This document shows, in pieces, positions 1-7,381 of a stretch of 20,211 bases of DNA. Below the pieces are notes generated by a model. That model had not been told where the DNA came from, ran no database searches, and was given only the letters and a program-made list of their open reading frames with translations. The stretch comes from Proteiniphilum sp. UBA5384. GTDB lineage: Bacteria; Bacteroidota; Bacteroidia; Bacteroidales; Dysgonomonadaceae. Position 1 is the first letter of the stretch, and each line of letters opens with the position of its first letter. Made by a program: the position numbers and the translations under genes. The stretch is taken from contig NZ_DHOS01000037.1 of assembly GCF_002410825.1 (NCBI RefSeq), positions 699 to 20,909 of the forward strand. The letters run 5' to 3'.

Positions 1-479
1 CGGCCATATCGTACCAGCGTGGTGTCTCCCTCCGCATCATATAGTGGCACTGATTGATAGCGCTCCACACCCTGTTGGTCGGATACCCGTCCATAATCAT
101 TTCGCACGAAATCTTTTATGGTTGGCGCTTCCCCGTTTTTATTTTTGTAATTACTTAACACACCCCAGGAACCTCCTTCGGAAACAGCATTCTCCACACG
201 AACTATTTCTTTTTTTATCTTCTCCCATTGAAATTTGCGAACCGTATCCTGATACGGATATTCATCCTCCAGCGTATATTGATCATATTGTAAATCTTTT
301 TTCAAAACAATATCCTCCTGGGTCACAATTTTCTTTTCTTTGGGAATAGAATGAATGGTATCTTCAGGAATGATGCCGATATCCCTGTTTTTGCCTTCAT
401 TTCGGCTGTCGGCATCGCATCCTGATTGGGCTAACATAATAATAGAAAAGAAAAGTGCAAAGAGATTTCTTAAGCTCAT
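1..479 (-). CDS. secreted protein, N-terminal part; possible L,D-transpeptidase family
   Basis: An open frame starts at ATG (479 down to 477) and runs for 159 codons to the window edge without a stop, so the C-terminal part lies outside. The N-terminus MSLRNLFALFFSIIMLAQSGC is a short signal sequence ending in a cysteine at residue 21. The -3 position is Gln instead of the usual Leu/Val/Ile, so lipoprotein processing is likely but not certain. A charged, low-complexity linker follows. Around residues 110-145 there is a WGVLSNY stretch, then NGEAP, then GVERYQSVPLYD, and the visible part ends in RYG. From memory this pattern resembles the region upstream of the YkuD catalytic domain in Bacteroidetes L,D-transpeptidases, which cross-link peptidoglycan in the periplasm. 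The catalytic HxxG/SHGC residues would be outside the window, so the function is a guess. The gene is divergent from the AhpD-like gene. Confidence 0.55.
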   Translation of the reverse strand, partial: MSLRNLFALFFSIIMLAQSGCDADSRNEGKNRDIGIIPEDTIHSIPKEKKIVTQEDIVLKKDLQYDQYTLEDEYPYQDTVRKFQWEKIKKEIVRVENAVSEGGSWGVLSNYKNKNGEAPTIKDFVRNDYGRVSDQQGVERYQSVPLYDAEGDTTLVRYG

Positions 480-629
480 CGGTTGCGATATTTTAAACTT
501 TGTTCCGGTTTTGTTTTTGTCGGATGGTTTTGTAAGCTATAACATGATTTGAGCGGAGAATGTTCATACGGCCCGAGTTTGAAATCCTTTGCAGAGTGAC
601 CCAACTTTTATGTTGCTTTTTTGTTATGT

Positions 630-656
630 CTATTCAGATTTTTATAATCTGAATAG
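630..656. promoter_or_regulatory. perfect 11-bp inverted repeat in a divergent intergenic region
   Basis: The arms CTATTCAGATT (630-640) and AATCTGAATAG (646-656) are exact reverse complements around a 5-base spacer. The repeat lies 32 bases before the AhpD-like start codon and 150 bases before the divergent gene at 479. No gene ends here, so a terminator is not needed and an operator for a dimeric regulator is the simpler reading. An A/T-rich stem followed by a T tract (665-671) would also be compatible with a weak terminator on the plus strand. No convincing promoter elements were found around it. Confidence 0.5.
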
Positions 657-688
657 GTTTACCATTTTTTTATATAAAAATTACAGCA

Positions 689-1132
689 ATGACAGAAAGA
701 ATTAACATACATGAGCTTGAGCCGGAATCTTACAAGGCTATGATGGGGCTCGAAAAATATTTGAATCAGACCGGTTTGAGCAAAAGTCTGAAGGAGTTGA
801 TCAAAATCAGGGCTTCCCAAATTAACGGATGTGCCTTTTGTATTGCCATGCATACCAAAGATGCACTGGAGCTTGGAGAAGACCATAGACGGCTCTTTGC
901 CGTTTCCGCCTGGTGGGAATCACCCTTGTTCACCGAAGAAGAGAGAGTCGCCTTGCAAATGACTGAGGAAATTACATGTATTGCCGACAAGGGACTGACC
1001 GAAGAAACATATCAGCGGGCAAAAGGAATCTTTACCGATCATGAAATTGCACAAATCATTGTGGCAATTGGTGTGATTAATATATGGAACAGGTTTGCAG
1101 TTTCCACACACATGGTTTTTGAGCGGCTGTAA
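689..1132 (+). CDS. carboxymuconolactone decarboxylase / AhpD-like family protein
   Basis: A 147-residue cytoplasmic protein of the AhpD-like alkylhydroperoxidase family. The catalytic fingerprint E-X11-C-X2-C-X3-H is complete: Glu36, Cys48, Cys51 and His55 (sequence CAFCIAMH). The Cys pair would form the redox-active disulfide and the Glu/His form the proton relay known from AhpD. The C-terminal part (FTDHEIAQIIVAIGVINIWNR) is the usual helical end, and the length is typical of single-domain members. The start at 689 is the first ATG after the inverted repeat and gives the family's usual N-terminus (INIHELEPESYKAM). The gene stands alone between a divergent gene and the 2-oxoacid dehydrogenase genes, 104 bases downstream on the same strand. 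In Mycobacterium tuberculosis AhpD is reduced by lipoylated E2 (DlaT), so the neighbourhood is suggestive. Substrate is unknown; many family members act on carboxymuconolactone-type rings or peroxides. Confidence 0.9.
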   Translation: MTERINIHELEPESYKAMMGLEKYLNQTGLSKSLKELIKIRASQINGCAFCIAMHTKDALELGEDHRRLFAVSAWWESPLFTEEERVALQMTEEITCIADKGLTEETYQRAKGIFTDHEIAQIIVAIGVINIWNRFAVSTHMVFERL

Positions 1133-1137
1133 TTGTC

Positions 1138-1200
1138 TGATTATTCTCATGCTCAAAAACAATTTTTTTGTCGAATTGTTATATACGCAGCGAATAATCA
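1138..1200. promoter_or_regulatory. two nested inverted repeats sharing one dyad axis upstream of pdhA
   Basis: The outer arms TGATTATTC (1138-1146) and GAATAATCA (1192-1200) pair perfectly, as do the inner arms AACAATT (1158-1164) and AATTGTT (1174-1180). Both pairs are centred on position 1169, with 11 unmatched bases between inner and outer arm on each side. The element begins 6 bases after the AhpD-like stop codon and ends 36 bases before the E1-alpha start. It could be a double operator, a leader structure or a terminator region with the T run at 1163-1169. No clear promoter was identified in this 104-base gap. Confidence 0.4.
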
Positions 1201-1236
1201 CAGCTGAAATTTAAATTCTTTCAAAAAAACAGATAA

Positions 1237-2346
1237 ATGATTCAAAACGATTTACCTGCAATTTTCCGTGACTATAATCCATTAGAAGATAAAATGTTCT
1301 CTCTCATCGACAATGATGGGCATGTGATTAATCAGAAATATATGCCTACGCTCGATGATGATACCGTTATTAATGCATATAAACAGATGCATTATGAGCG
1401 GATAGCCGATGAAATGGCGATCTCTTTTCAACGCCAGGGACGCATGTATACCTACACGCCCAACCTGGGACAGGAAGCCATACACATCGCAGCCGGCATG
1501 CACATCAGAGAGCAGGACTGGCTGGTGCCGGCCTTTCGGGAAATGGGTACCCTGCTGGCAAAAGGGGTGACCATGAAAGAGATGTTTCTTTTTTATCTGG
1601 GAAATGAGCATGGAGGCAGTTTTAAAAATGCCAACCATACATTGCCCATTGCCATTTCAATAGGAACCCAGCTACACCACGCTACCGGTATTGGATACTC
1701 CGTAAAATACCAAAAAAAGGATGAAGCAGTCTTTACCTTTATCGGTGATGGAGGTACGTCGGAGGGCGATTTCAGTGAAGCGTTGAACTTTGCCGGTGTG
1801 TGGCAGGTGCCGGTTGTCTTCACCATACAAAATAACCAGTACGTCATCTCAGTACCGGTCAAGTCACAGACGAAATCGGTCAACCTCGCCGTGAAGTCGG
1901 TCGCTTTCGGTATCCCGGGTATCAAAGTGGACGGGAACGATTTCTTTGCGATGTATCTGGCCTACAAAACTGCTGCCGAGTATGCTCTCTCAGGAAAGGG
2001 GCCTGTATTGATTGAAGCGTTTACCTATCGGCTGGGAGCACATACCACCTCCGATGATCCCACCAAGTACCGCAAAAAGGAGGAAGAGACAGAGTGGGGG
2101 CTGACTGATCCGTTGATGAGACTAAGACGTTATATGGAAAAAAAGGGAATATGGAACATCGATGTGGAGAAACTGACGGAAGAATACAAACAACAGATCA
2201 ACGGGCAGTTTCTCGATGCAGAACAAAACAAGCATTATCCGCACAACGAGGTGTTTGCGTATATGTATTCCGAGATGCCGGATGATCTCAAGAGACAAAA
2301 GTCGGAGTACGAACAATTCTTAAGCTGGAAGGAGAACAGGAGATGA
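1237..2346 (+). CDS. pdhA: 2-oxoacid dehydrogenase E1 component, alpha subunit (pyruvate type)
   Basis: A 369-residue E1-alpha subunit. With E1-beta it forms the thiamine-diphosphate enzyme that decarboxylates a 2-oxoacid and passes the acyl group to the lipoyl arm of E2. The ThDP/Mg motif is clear: GDG at 170-172, then 26 residues, then NN at 199-200. The phosphorylation-loop-like segment YRLGAHTTSDDPTKYR (264-279) contains the conserved active-site His269. The stretch GIPGIKVDGND is also typical. Length and sequence resemble the Gram-positive heterotetrameric PdhA more than branched-chain E1-alpha, but specificity for pyruvate versus branched-chain 2-oxoacids cannot be settled by eye. Start: the ATG at 1237 is the first in-frame Met and gives a normal N-terminus. 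The gene overlaps the E1-beta gene by 4 bases (ATGA), indicating translational coupling. Confidence 0.9.
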   Translation: MIQNDLPAIFRDYNPLEDKMFSLIDNDGHVINQKYMPTLDDDTVINAYKQMHYERIADEMAISFQRQGRMYTYTPNLGQEAIHIAAGMHIREQDWLVPAFREMGTLLAKGVTMKEMFLFYLGNEHGGSFKNANHTLPIAISIGTQLHHATGIGYSVKYQKKDEAVFTFIGDGGTSEGDFSEALNFAGVWQVPVVFTIQNNQYVISVPVKSQTKSVNLAVKSVAFGIPGIKVDGNDFFAMYLAYKTAAEYALSGKGPVLIEAFTYRLGAHTTSDDPTKYRKKEEETEWGLTDPLMRLRRYMEKKGIWNIDVEKLTEEYKQQINGQFLDAEQNKHYPHNEVFAYMYSEMPDDLKRQKSEYEQFLSWKENRR

Positions 2347-3320
2347 GTGTGATGACCATGGTGAAAGCGATTAACAACGCTTTGGATATCAAATTAAAAG
2401 AGGATGATGCTGTCGTTGTTTATGGCGAAGATGTGGGTGTGGAAGGAGGCGTCTTTCGTGTGACTGAGGGGTTACAGAAGAAATATGGTGTGGAACGGGT
2501 GTTCGACTCCCCCCTGGCTGAGTCGGGTATCGTGGGTACCGCACTGGGAATGGCTGTCTCCGGTCTCAGACCGATTGTGGAATTACAGTTTGAAGGGTTT
2601 ACCTATCCTGCCTTTAACCAGATCGCTTCGAATGTGTCGCGGATGCAAAACCGATCGCGGGGAAAATATACGATGCCCATGGTAATCCGTTTCCCCTATG
2701 GTGGTGGTATCAATGCACTGGAGCATCATTCCGATAGTCCGGAAGCACTTTACGCACACATACCCGGGCTTAAGGTAGTGATACCCTCCACTCCCTACGA
2801 TGCCAAAGGGTTGTTGATTTCGGCCATTGAGAGCAACGACCCGGTCGTCTTCATGGAGCCGAAACGAATTTACCGGGCCATCAAACAGGAGGTGCCGGAC
2901 GAAAAATATAGCCTGCCACTGGGTAAGGCCAAAGTGATCCACGATGGCTCCGACGTCACCGTCGTTGCCTTCGGTGCGTTGATCCGGGAATGTCAGAAAG
3001 CCATTGCCATGGCCGAGGAAGCCGGCATCTCGGTAGAACTGATCGATCTGCGTACCATCTATCCCATCGACAGGGAAACCATCCGCAATTCGGTGCGGAA
3101 AACAGGCCGGATGGTTGTGGTAGCCGAGGCACACGAATCATTCAGCGTGGGTTCGGAGCTGATCGCCATCACCAATGAGGAAGCATTCCTTTATCTGGAG
3201 GCTCCTCCCCGCAGGGTGATGGGCTTTGATACCATTGTCCCGCTGGCACAAGGAGAACAGTATTTCATTATTTCCCCTGAACGTATTTTTTACGAAATAG
3301 AAAAGACATTCAACTTTTAA
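2343..3320 (+). CDS. pdhB: 2-oxoacid dehydrogenase E1 component, beta subunit
   Basis: A 325-residue transketolase-like E1-beta subunit, the normal length. Recognisable are VVVYGEDVG (25-32), GGVFRVTEGL, and SPLAESGIVG, in which Glu60 corresponds to the conserved glutamate that activates the thiamine ring. The PYR domain (about 1-180) includes MPMVIRFPYGGG and HHSDSPEALYAHIPGLKVV. The C-terminal transketolase domain (about 195-318) carries GSDVTVVAFG and ELIDLRTIYPID. The start codon overlaps the E1-alpha stop. An AAGGAG sequence at 2329-2334 lies 8 bases upstream, one of the few Shine-Dalgarno-like sites here. E1-alpha and E1-beta should be made in equal amounts from this coupled pair. The E2 gene follows after 44 bases. 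Confidence 0.93.
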   Translation: MSVMTMVKAINNALDIKLKEDDAVVVYGEDVGVEGGVFRVTEGLQKKYGVERVFDSPLAESGIVGTALGMAVSGLRPIVELQFEGFTYPAFNQIASNVSRMQNRSRGKYTMPMVIRFPYGGGINALEHHSDSPEALYAHIPGLKVVIPSTPYDAKGLLISAIESNDPVVFMEPKRIYRAIKQEVPDEKYSLPLGKAKVIHDGSDVTVVAFGALIRECQKAIAMAEEAGISVELIDLRTIYPIDRETIRNSVRKTGRMVVVAEAHESFSVGSELIAITNEEAFLYLEAPPRRVMGFDTIVPLAQGEQYFIISPERIFYEIEKTFNF

Positions 3321-3364
3321 TCCGGCTATTGCGGTTTCAACACCATTTAAAAAAAGAAATTCTG

Positions 3365-4669
3365 ATGAGGTATACATTTAATTTCCCCGATTTAGGAGAA
3401 GGACTCGAAGAAGGAACCATCCTGGAATGGTACGTCGCTGAAGGACAACAGGTAAAGGAAGGTGACCCGCTTGTACAGATGGAGACAGATAAGGTGGTGG
3501 CCGACATCCCATCGCCCAGGCAGGGCATGATTGCACTACTGCATGGCAGCGTGGGCGATGTCATCAAAGTGGGTTCGCCACTTGTGGAGATTGAGACCGA
3601 AGCTGTCGGTGGCGCACAGGAAAGCCATCAGCCGGAAGAGAAGAAAGAGAATGTGACCACCGAACCTATTTCCGAGACGGAAGAAGATGCCGGTGCGGTG
3701 GTGGGAACCATGGAAGTGGCCGAGAAAGATGCCATAATGCCCGAAAGCATTGAAGGTACAAAAGAGGGTGATGCTTCGTTGAATGTGCCGTCACGCAAAG
3801 CCCTGGCTACACCGGTTGCCAGGGCCATGGCCAAAGAAATGGGAATTAACATCAATAACGTGCCGGGCAGTGGCCCCTCGGGAAGGGTGAAAAGCGAAGA
3901 TATTCTGAATTTCAAAACTGGAATACAGGGAGCTGCTCCCACCCAGCCAGACAAAGCAACGGCAGCTGAGGATGTGACCTACCTGCCATTGACACAGATC
4001 CGAAAGGCCATAGCCAGAAACATGATTCACGCCAAACACAATGCCGCCCACATGTCGGTTTTTGAAGAAGTGGAGATATCAGGATTAATGGCTGTGAGAG
4101 ACCGGTATAAACAAAAGTTTGCCGAAAAGGGGGTTAAGTTGACCTATCTGGCATTTATTGTGAAAGCGGTGGCCATGGCATTGAAGAAACATCCCCAACT
4201 CAATTCACAGATCGATACTGAAAATAGCCGGATGATTGTCCGCAACCGTTATCATATCGGCATTGCCGTGGATGCTCCCGATGGACTTGTGGTACCGGTC
4301 ATACGGGATGCCGATCGCTTGTCGATCTTCCGTATAGCGCAGCTGATCGGAGAACTGGCCGACAAGGCGAGAAAACGGAAGCTGACCATCGATGAGATGA
4401 AAGAGGGTTCTTTCTCCATTACCAGCTTTGGATCCATTGGTGGAATTTTTGCCACGCCCGTACTCAATTATCCGCAGGCAGGCATATTGGGGATTGGAAG
4501 AATATTGCAGACACCCATCGTGAAAGACAATGAAATTGTGATCGGTCATATCATGCCGCTTTCACTCACCGTGGATCACCGCATTGTGGACGGCGGCGAA
4601 ACAACCCGCTTTATTTATCATGTAATGGAATATCTTACCGACCCTATCTCATTTTTAATGGAGGAATAG
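3365..4669 (+). CDS. pdhC: 2-oxoacid dehydrogenase E2 component (dihydrolipoamide acyltransferase)
   Basis: A 434-residue E2 core subunit if started at 3365. An in-frame ATG at 3329 would add 12 residues (MRFQHHLKKEIL) that precede the lipoyl fold, so 3365 is preferred. Domains in order: one lipoyl domain (about 1-78) with the lipoylated Lys43 in the ETDKVVAD motif; an acidic linker rich in Glu (80-138); a peripheral-subunit-binding domain (about 143-184) with ATPVARAMAKEMGI and GSGPSGRV; an Ala/Pro/Thr linker; and the catalytic acyltransferase domain (about 205-434) with DHRIVDGG, giving catalytic His405 and Asp409. It receives the acyl group from E1 and transfers it to CoA. Only one lipoyl domain is present. 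No E3 (lipoamide dehydrogenase) gene follows, so E3 must be encoded elsewhere. Acyl specificity is inferred from E1 only. Confidence 0.92.
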   Translation: MRYTFNFPDLGEGLEEGTILEWYVAEGQQVKEGDPLVQMETDKVVADIPSPRQGMIALLHGSVGDVIKVGSPLVEIETEAVGGAQESHQPEEKKENVTTEPISETEEDAGAVVGTMEVAEKDAIMPESIEGTKEGDASLNVPSRKALATPVARAMAKEMGININNVPGSGPSGRVKSEDILNFKTGIQGAAPTQPDKATAAEDVTYLPLTQIRKAIARNMIHAKHNAAHMSVFEEVEISGLMAVRDRYKQKFAEKGVKLTYLAFIVKAVAMALKKHPQLNSQIDTENSRMIVRNRYHIGIAVDAPDGLVVPVIRDADRLSIFRIAQLIGELADKARKRKLTIDEMKEGSFSITSFGSIGGIFATPVLNYPQAGILGIGRILQTPIVKDNEIVIGHIMPLSLTVDHRIVDGGETTRFIYHVMEYLTDPISFLMEE

Positions 4670-4712
4670 TTTTTTAAAGGAATGCCGATATCATGAATTA
4701 AAAAAAAAATTG

Positions 4713-4720
4713 TAAATTTG
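4713..4720 (+). promoter_or_regulatory. candidate Bacteroidetes -7 promoter element
   Basis: TAAATTTG matches the Bacteroidetes primary-sigma -7 consensus TAnnTTTG exactly and lies 39 bases before the beta-helix gene start, a sensible leader length. A -33 TTTG-like element is not evident upstream, where the sequence is an A run. The element would give the beta-helix gene its own promoter, independent of the dehydrogenase genes. Confidence 0.45.
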
Positions 4721-4759
4721 TCGGAAGACTATTATTAAATTTTTTACAAATATTTTTTC

Positions 4760-6385
4760 ATGAAACGAGTATACCTTATAATTTTTTCCCTTGTCTTTCT
4801 GTGTAACTTTACCCAGATATCCTGTCAGACACTGCCCGATAAAGGGATTCTCCCGGACGAAACCCAGTCAGAATCCAAAAAGGGGACACCCTCTCAGGAT
4901 GATATCAAAAAATTTATTGCAAACGGATGGGTCCGTTACAGCGATTTTGGAGCCAAAGGAGATGGAAAGACCGATGACATGACAGCCATTGTTGCAACAC
5001 ATCTTTTCGCCAATCAGCATAACCTGACCGTAAAAGGCGACGACAAGGCTACGTACTATATCGGGGCAAGAAAACTGACGGCTGACGTCCGGACAAATAC
5101 CGATTTTGGTACTGCGTCATTCATGATTGATGACACCCACGTGGAGGACCGGAACGCACATATTTTCTCGGTCAACTCGGGCAAACAGTCATTTAAACCC
5201 GCCAACATTACTTCATTGAAAAGAAACCAACAAAAGTTGGATATTTCACTGCCAGGTTCTTGCCTCGTGACTGTAACCGATTCCAACGTAAAACGCTATA
5301 TCCGATACGGCGCCAATCAAAACAACGGCTCTGCACAAACAGACGTGTTTGTTGTCGATAAAAACGGTGTAGTGGATGCAAATACACCCATCATCTGGGA
5401 TTTTGATCAGGTTACAGATATTGTTGTGCTTCCTATTGATGAAACGGAACTGACCATTACCGGTGGAAAATTTACAACCATCGCGAACAGGGAAGATTCG
5501 AAATACAGTTACTATGCCCGGGGCATCGCGATTAAGCGATCCAATGTGATTGTGGATGGACTGGAACATCGTATCACCGACGAAGGGGAGCATGGTGCAC
5601 CCTACGGTGGTTTCATCAGTATCACGAACTGTGCCCATATCACGGTGAAAAATACAATCCTGACCGGCCATAAAGTATACCAGACCATCGGTTCGGCCGG
5701 GGTGCCAGTCTCCATGGGTACCTACGATATAAATATCAACCGGGCATTGAACATCACATTCGAGAATTGTAGCCAGACGAATGATATTAACAACTCTGCT
5801 TACTGGGGGATCATGGGATCCAATTACTGTAAGAACCTGGTATATGATCATTGCACCTTCTCCCGGTTCGATGCCCACATGGGTGTGGCCAATGCCACCA
5901 TCCGAAATTCAACGCTGGGACATCAGGGAATAAATGCCATTGGCAGCGGAACTTTTATTGTGGAGAATTCTACCATACGAGGAAACAATCTTATTAACCT
6001 GCGTTCCGATTATGGCAGCACCTGGGAAGGTGAATTTATCATCCGCGATTGCATATTTGTACCCCGCAGTGTGAAATCAGGAAGCGTGAACCTGATTGGC
6101 GGATCCAATTCCGGTCAGCATGATTTCGGGTATACTTGCTATATGCCGGAAAAAATTACCATAGAGAATCTTAAAATTGAAGATGCCGGCCATCCGGAGA
6201 CTTATATGGGTCCCGCCATCTTTGCAAATTTTAATAAGCAAATGGTGGATGAGACGTATGTGGAAAAATATCCATATATCATCACGAAGGAAGTCATCCT
6301 TAAAAACGTGACCGCTGAAAGCGGCAAACCTTTAAGAGTAAGTGATAATGGTTATATGTTCAAAGATGTGACTATAAATCGATAA
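4760..6385 (+). CDS. secreted right-handed parallel beta-helix protein, pectate-lyase-3-like
   Basis: A 541-residue exported protein. A hydrophobic N-terminus ends in TQISC (Cys22), a possible lipobox with an atypical -3 Gln, so either a lipoprotein or a type I secreted protein. Residues about 58-75 read VRYSDFGAKGDGKTDDMTAI, the hallmark start of the pectate-lyase-3 / GH28-like beta-helix superfamily also seen in tailspikes and polysaccharide-degrading enzymes. The middle and C-terminal parts contain repeated Asn-rich rungs such as ITNCAHITVKNT, ALNITFENCS and GTFIVENSTIRGNN, consistent with beta-helix coils. The likely role is binding or cleaving a polysaccharide at the cell surface or in the periplasm. 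Catalytic residues cannot be assigned by eye. It has its own candidate promoter and is convergent with the SusCD operon, ending 37 bases from its last gene. A glycan role shared with that operon is inference. Confidence 0.82.
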   Translation: MKRVYLIIFSLVFLCNFTQISCQTLPDKGILPDETQSESKKGTPSQDDIKKFIANGWVRYSDFGAKGDGKTDDMTAIVATHLFANQHNLTVKGDDKATYYIGARKLTADVRTNTDFGTASFMIDDTHVEDRNAHIFSVNSGKQSFKPANITSLKRNQQKLDISLPGSCLVTVTDSNVKRYIRYGANQNNGSAQTDVFVVDKNGVVDANTPIIWDFDQVTDIVVLPIDETELTITGGKFTTIANREDSKYSYYARGIAIKRSNVIVDGLEHRITDEGEHGAPYGGFISITNCAHITVKNTILTGHKVYQTIGSAGVPVSMGTYDININRALNITFENCSQTNDINNSAYWGIMGSNYCKNLVYDHCTFSRFDAHMGVANATIRNSTLGHQGINAIGSGTFIVENSTIRGNNLINLRSDYGSTWEGEFIIRDCIFVPRSVKSGSVNLIGGSNSGQHDFGYTCYMPEKITIENLKIEDAGHPETYMGPAIFANFNKQMVDETYVEKYPYIITKEVILKNVTAESGKPLRVSDNGYMFKDVTINR

Positions 6386-6422
6386 CGATTCTACGGTAGG
6401 CTGGCTGATATCCGGTTTGATA

Positions 6423-7325
6423 TTATAAATTCGAAATCACGACAATCCCATTGGCTACTGCCCTTTCACCGCTATAGTCGGAAGGGCGGTTCCTGATGTC
6501 AAACCTGTCATCTCTGAAAGCGGGGAAGCGGCGTACGAAATAGGTTGTAGATCCACCGCCATCGAGATTAATTGCATTATGAGCACCCAAAGCTTTCAGA
6601 CACATAGCCAACTCTTCGAGGGTCATCCCATTTGAATAGGGAACATCTCTGCCATCAACAGCCAGGAAAAACACCCGGGTGCTATCCGCCGTTATTCCCA
6701 CACAGGTTCTGGGTTCTACAGTTTTATTGGATTGGGATAAAGGAACTCCGTTCTTCAGGAGAATGGCCCCACCACCTACCACTTCCTGCAATTGCAGGCT
6801 TGAAGATACCCCGGGATACTCCTTGTTTGTACCTGCCAGCGCTTTTTTATCTTTCGTTATGGCAAAAAAGCCCCTGTTCCCTTCGTCGTAATTCGTTTTT
6901 AATATTTGTCCATTGCGATGCAGCACTCCCCTGGGAACACCCGTTTTCATATCATAAAAATCGGCATTTACCCCCGCCCATACAACGTGACCCACGCTGT
7001 CCATTGATGCGGCCTGCCGGGTCATCTGTTGCATGCCGTAACTATTTCTTCCATCGGGCATGGTAACTTTCAGGGATAGGGATGGTTGTTGCAGATCCAC
7101 CTCAAGAATGAATATTTTCATCGCCTTCCCATTCGTGGCCTCGAAAGCTATTTCGGTACTTTTTACGCCATCCGTAACCCCATAATTCACATCGGAATAA
7201 ATTGCTTTTATCAAACCGGTATACTCCGACAGCACTTTTGATTTTTGTGCATAAGCTCCAATGCTGAAAAATAAAGTAATAATAAATAAAAAAAAAGTGA
7301 TATTTTTTGATTTCATAGTAAACAT
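6423..7325 (-). CDS. phosphodiester glycosidase family protein (NAGPA / DUF2233), periplasmic copy
   Basis: A 300-residue protein with a type I signal peptide (hydrophobic core, then GAYAQ) and one NAGPA/DUF2233 domain over most of its length. This family includes the human uncovering enzyme, which removes GlcNAc from a GlcNAc-phospho-mannose diester. Conserved blocks are NADFY (120-124), PRG (131-133), VGGGA, EPRTCVGI (204-211), AVDGR (222-226) and NLDGGGSTT (253-261). ATG at 7325 is the outer start; an in-frame ATG at 7316 gives MKSKNITFF, a more typical Bacteroidetes signal start, and is equally or more likely. It is the last gene of the SusCD operon, preceded by a strong hairpin in the 56-base gap. 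It is a paralogue of the gene at 9149-10084, with more than half of the residues identical by eye, but lacks a lipobox, so it should be soluble in the periplasm. The substrate is unknown. Confidence 0.88.
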   Translation of the reverse strand: MFTMKSKNITFFLFIITLFFSIGAYAQKSKVLSEYTGLIKAIYSDVNYGVTDGVKSTEIAFEATNGKAMKIFILEVDLQQPSLSLKVTMPDGRNSYGMQQMTRQAASMDSVGHVVWAGVNADFYDMKTGVPRGVLHRNGQILKTNYDEGNRGFFAITKDKKALAGTNKEYPGVSSSLQLQEVVGGGAILLKNGVPLSQSNKTVEPRTCVGITADSTRVFFLAVDGRDVPYSNGMTLEELAMCLKALGAHNAINLDGGGSTTYFVRRFPAFRDDRFDIRNRPSDYSGERAVANGIVVISNL

Positions 7326-7334
7326 ATTAAAATT

Positions 7335-7358
7335 GGGAGAGCCGTTTTTGGCTCTCCC
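7335..7358 (-). terminator. perfect 9-bp GC-rich hairpin between operon genes (attenuator or processing site)
   Basis: Stem arms GGGAGAGCC (7335-7343) and GGCTCTCCC (7350-7358) with a 6-base loop. On the coding (minus) strand it lies 23 bases after the BACON/beta-helix stop codon and is followed by CAATTTTAAT, a short U-rich tail, before the next start codon only 9 bases away. It could partly terminate transcription, stabilise the upstream mRNA after processing, or affect initiation at 7325 (making the inner start at 7316 more attractive). Confidence 0.6.
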
Positions 7359-7381
7359 GGAATGATATTGTATTTATGGCA

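Noticed and set aside
44..552. Two plus-strand open frames at the left edge
   Set aside because: The minus strand holds a longer open frame with a signal sequence and family-like motifs running off the edge; the plus-strand products look random.
2583..3134. Minus-strand open frame of 183 codons inside pdhB
   Set aside because: Antisense to highly conserved E1-beta sequence; no signal, domain or promoter.
5246..5878. Minus-strand open frame of 210 codons inside the beta-helix gene
   Set aside because: The plus strand has a signal sequence and continuous beta-helix pattern over 541 codons; the opposite frame has no family signature.
6386..6422. Possible bidirectional terminator between the convergent genes
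   Set aside because: Only a weak GATATC/GATATT imperfect repeat is present, with no stable stem or T run.
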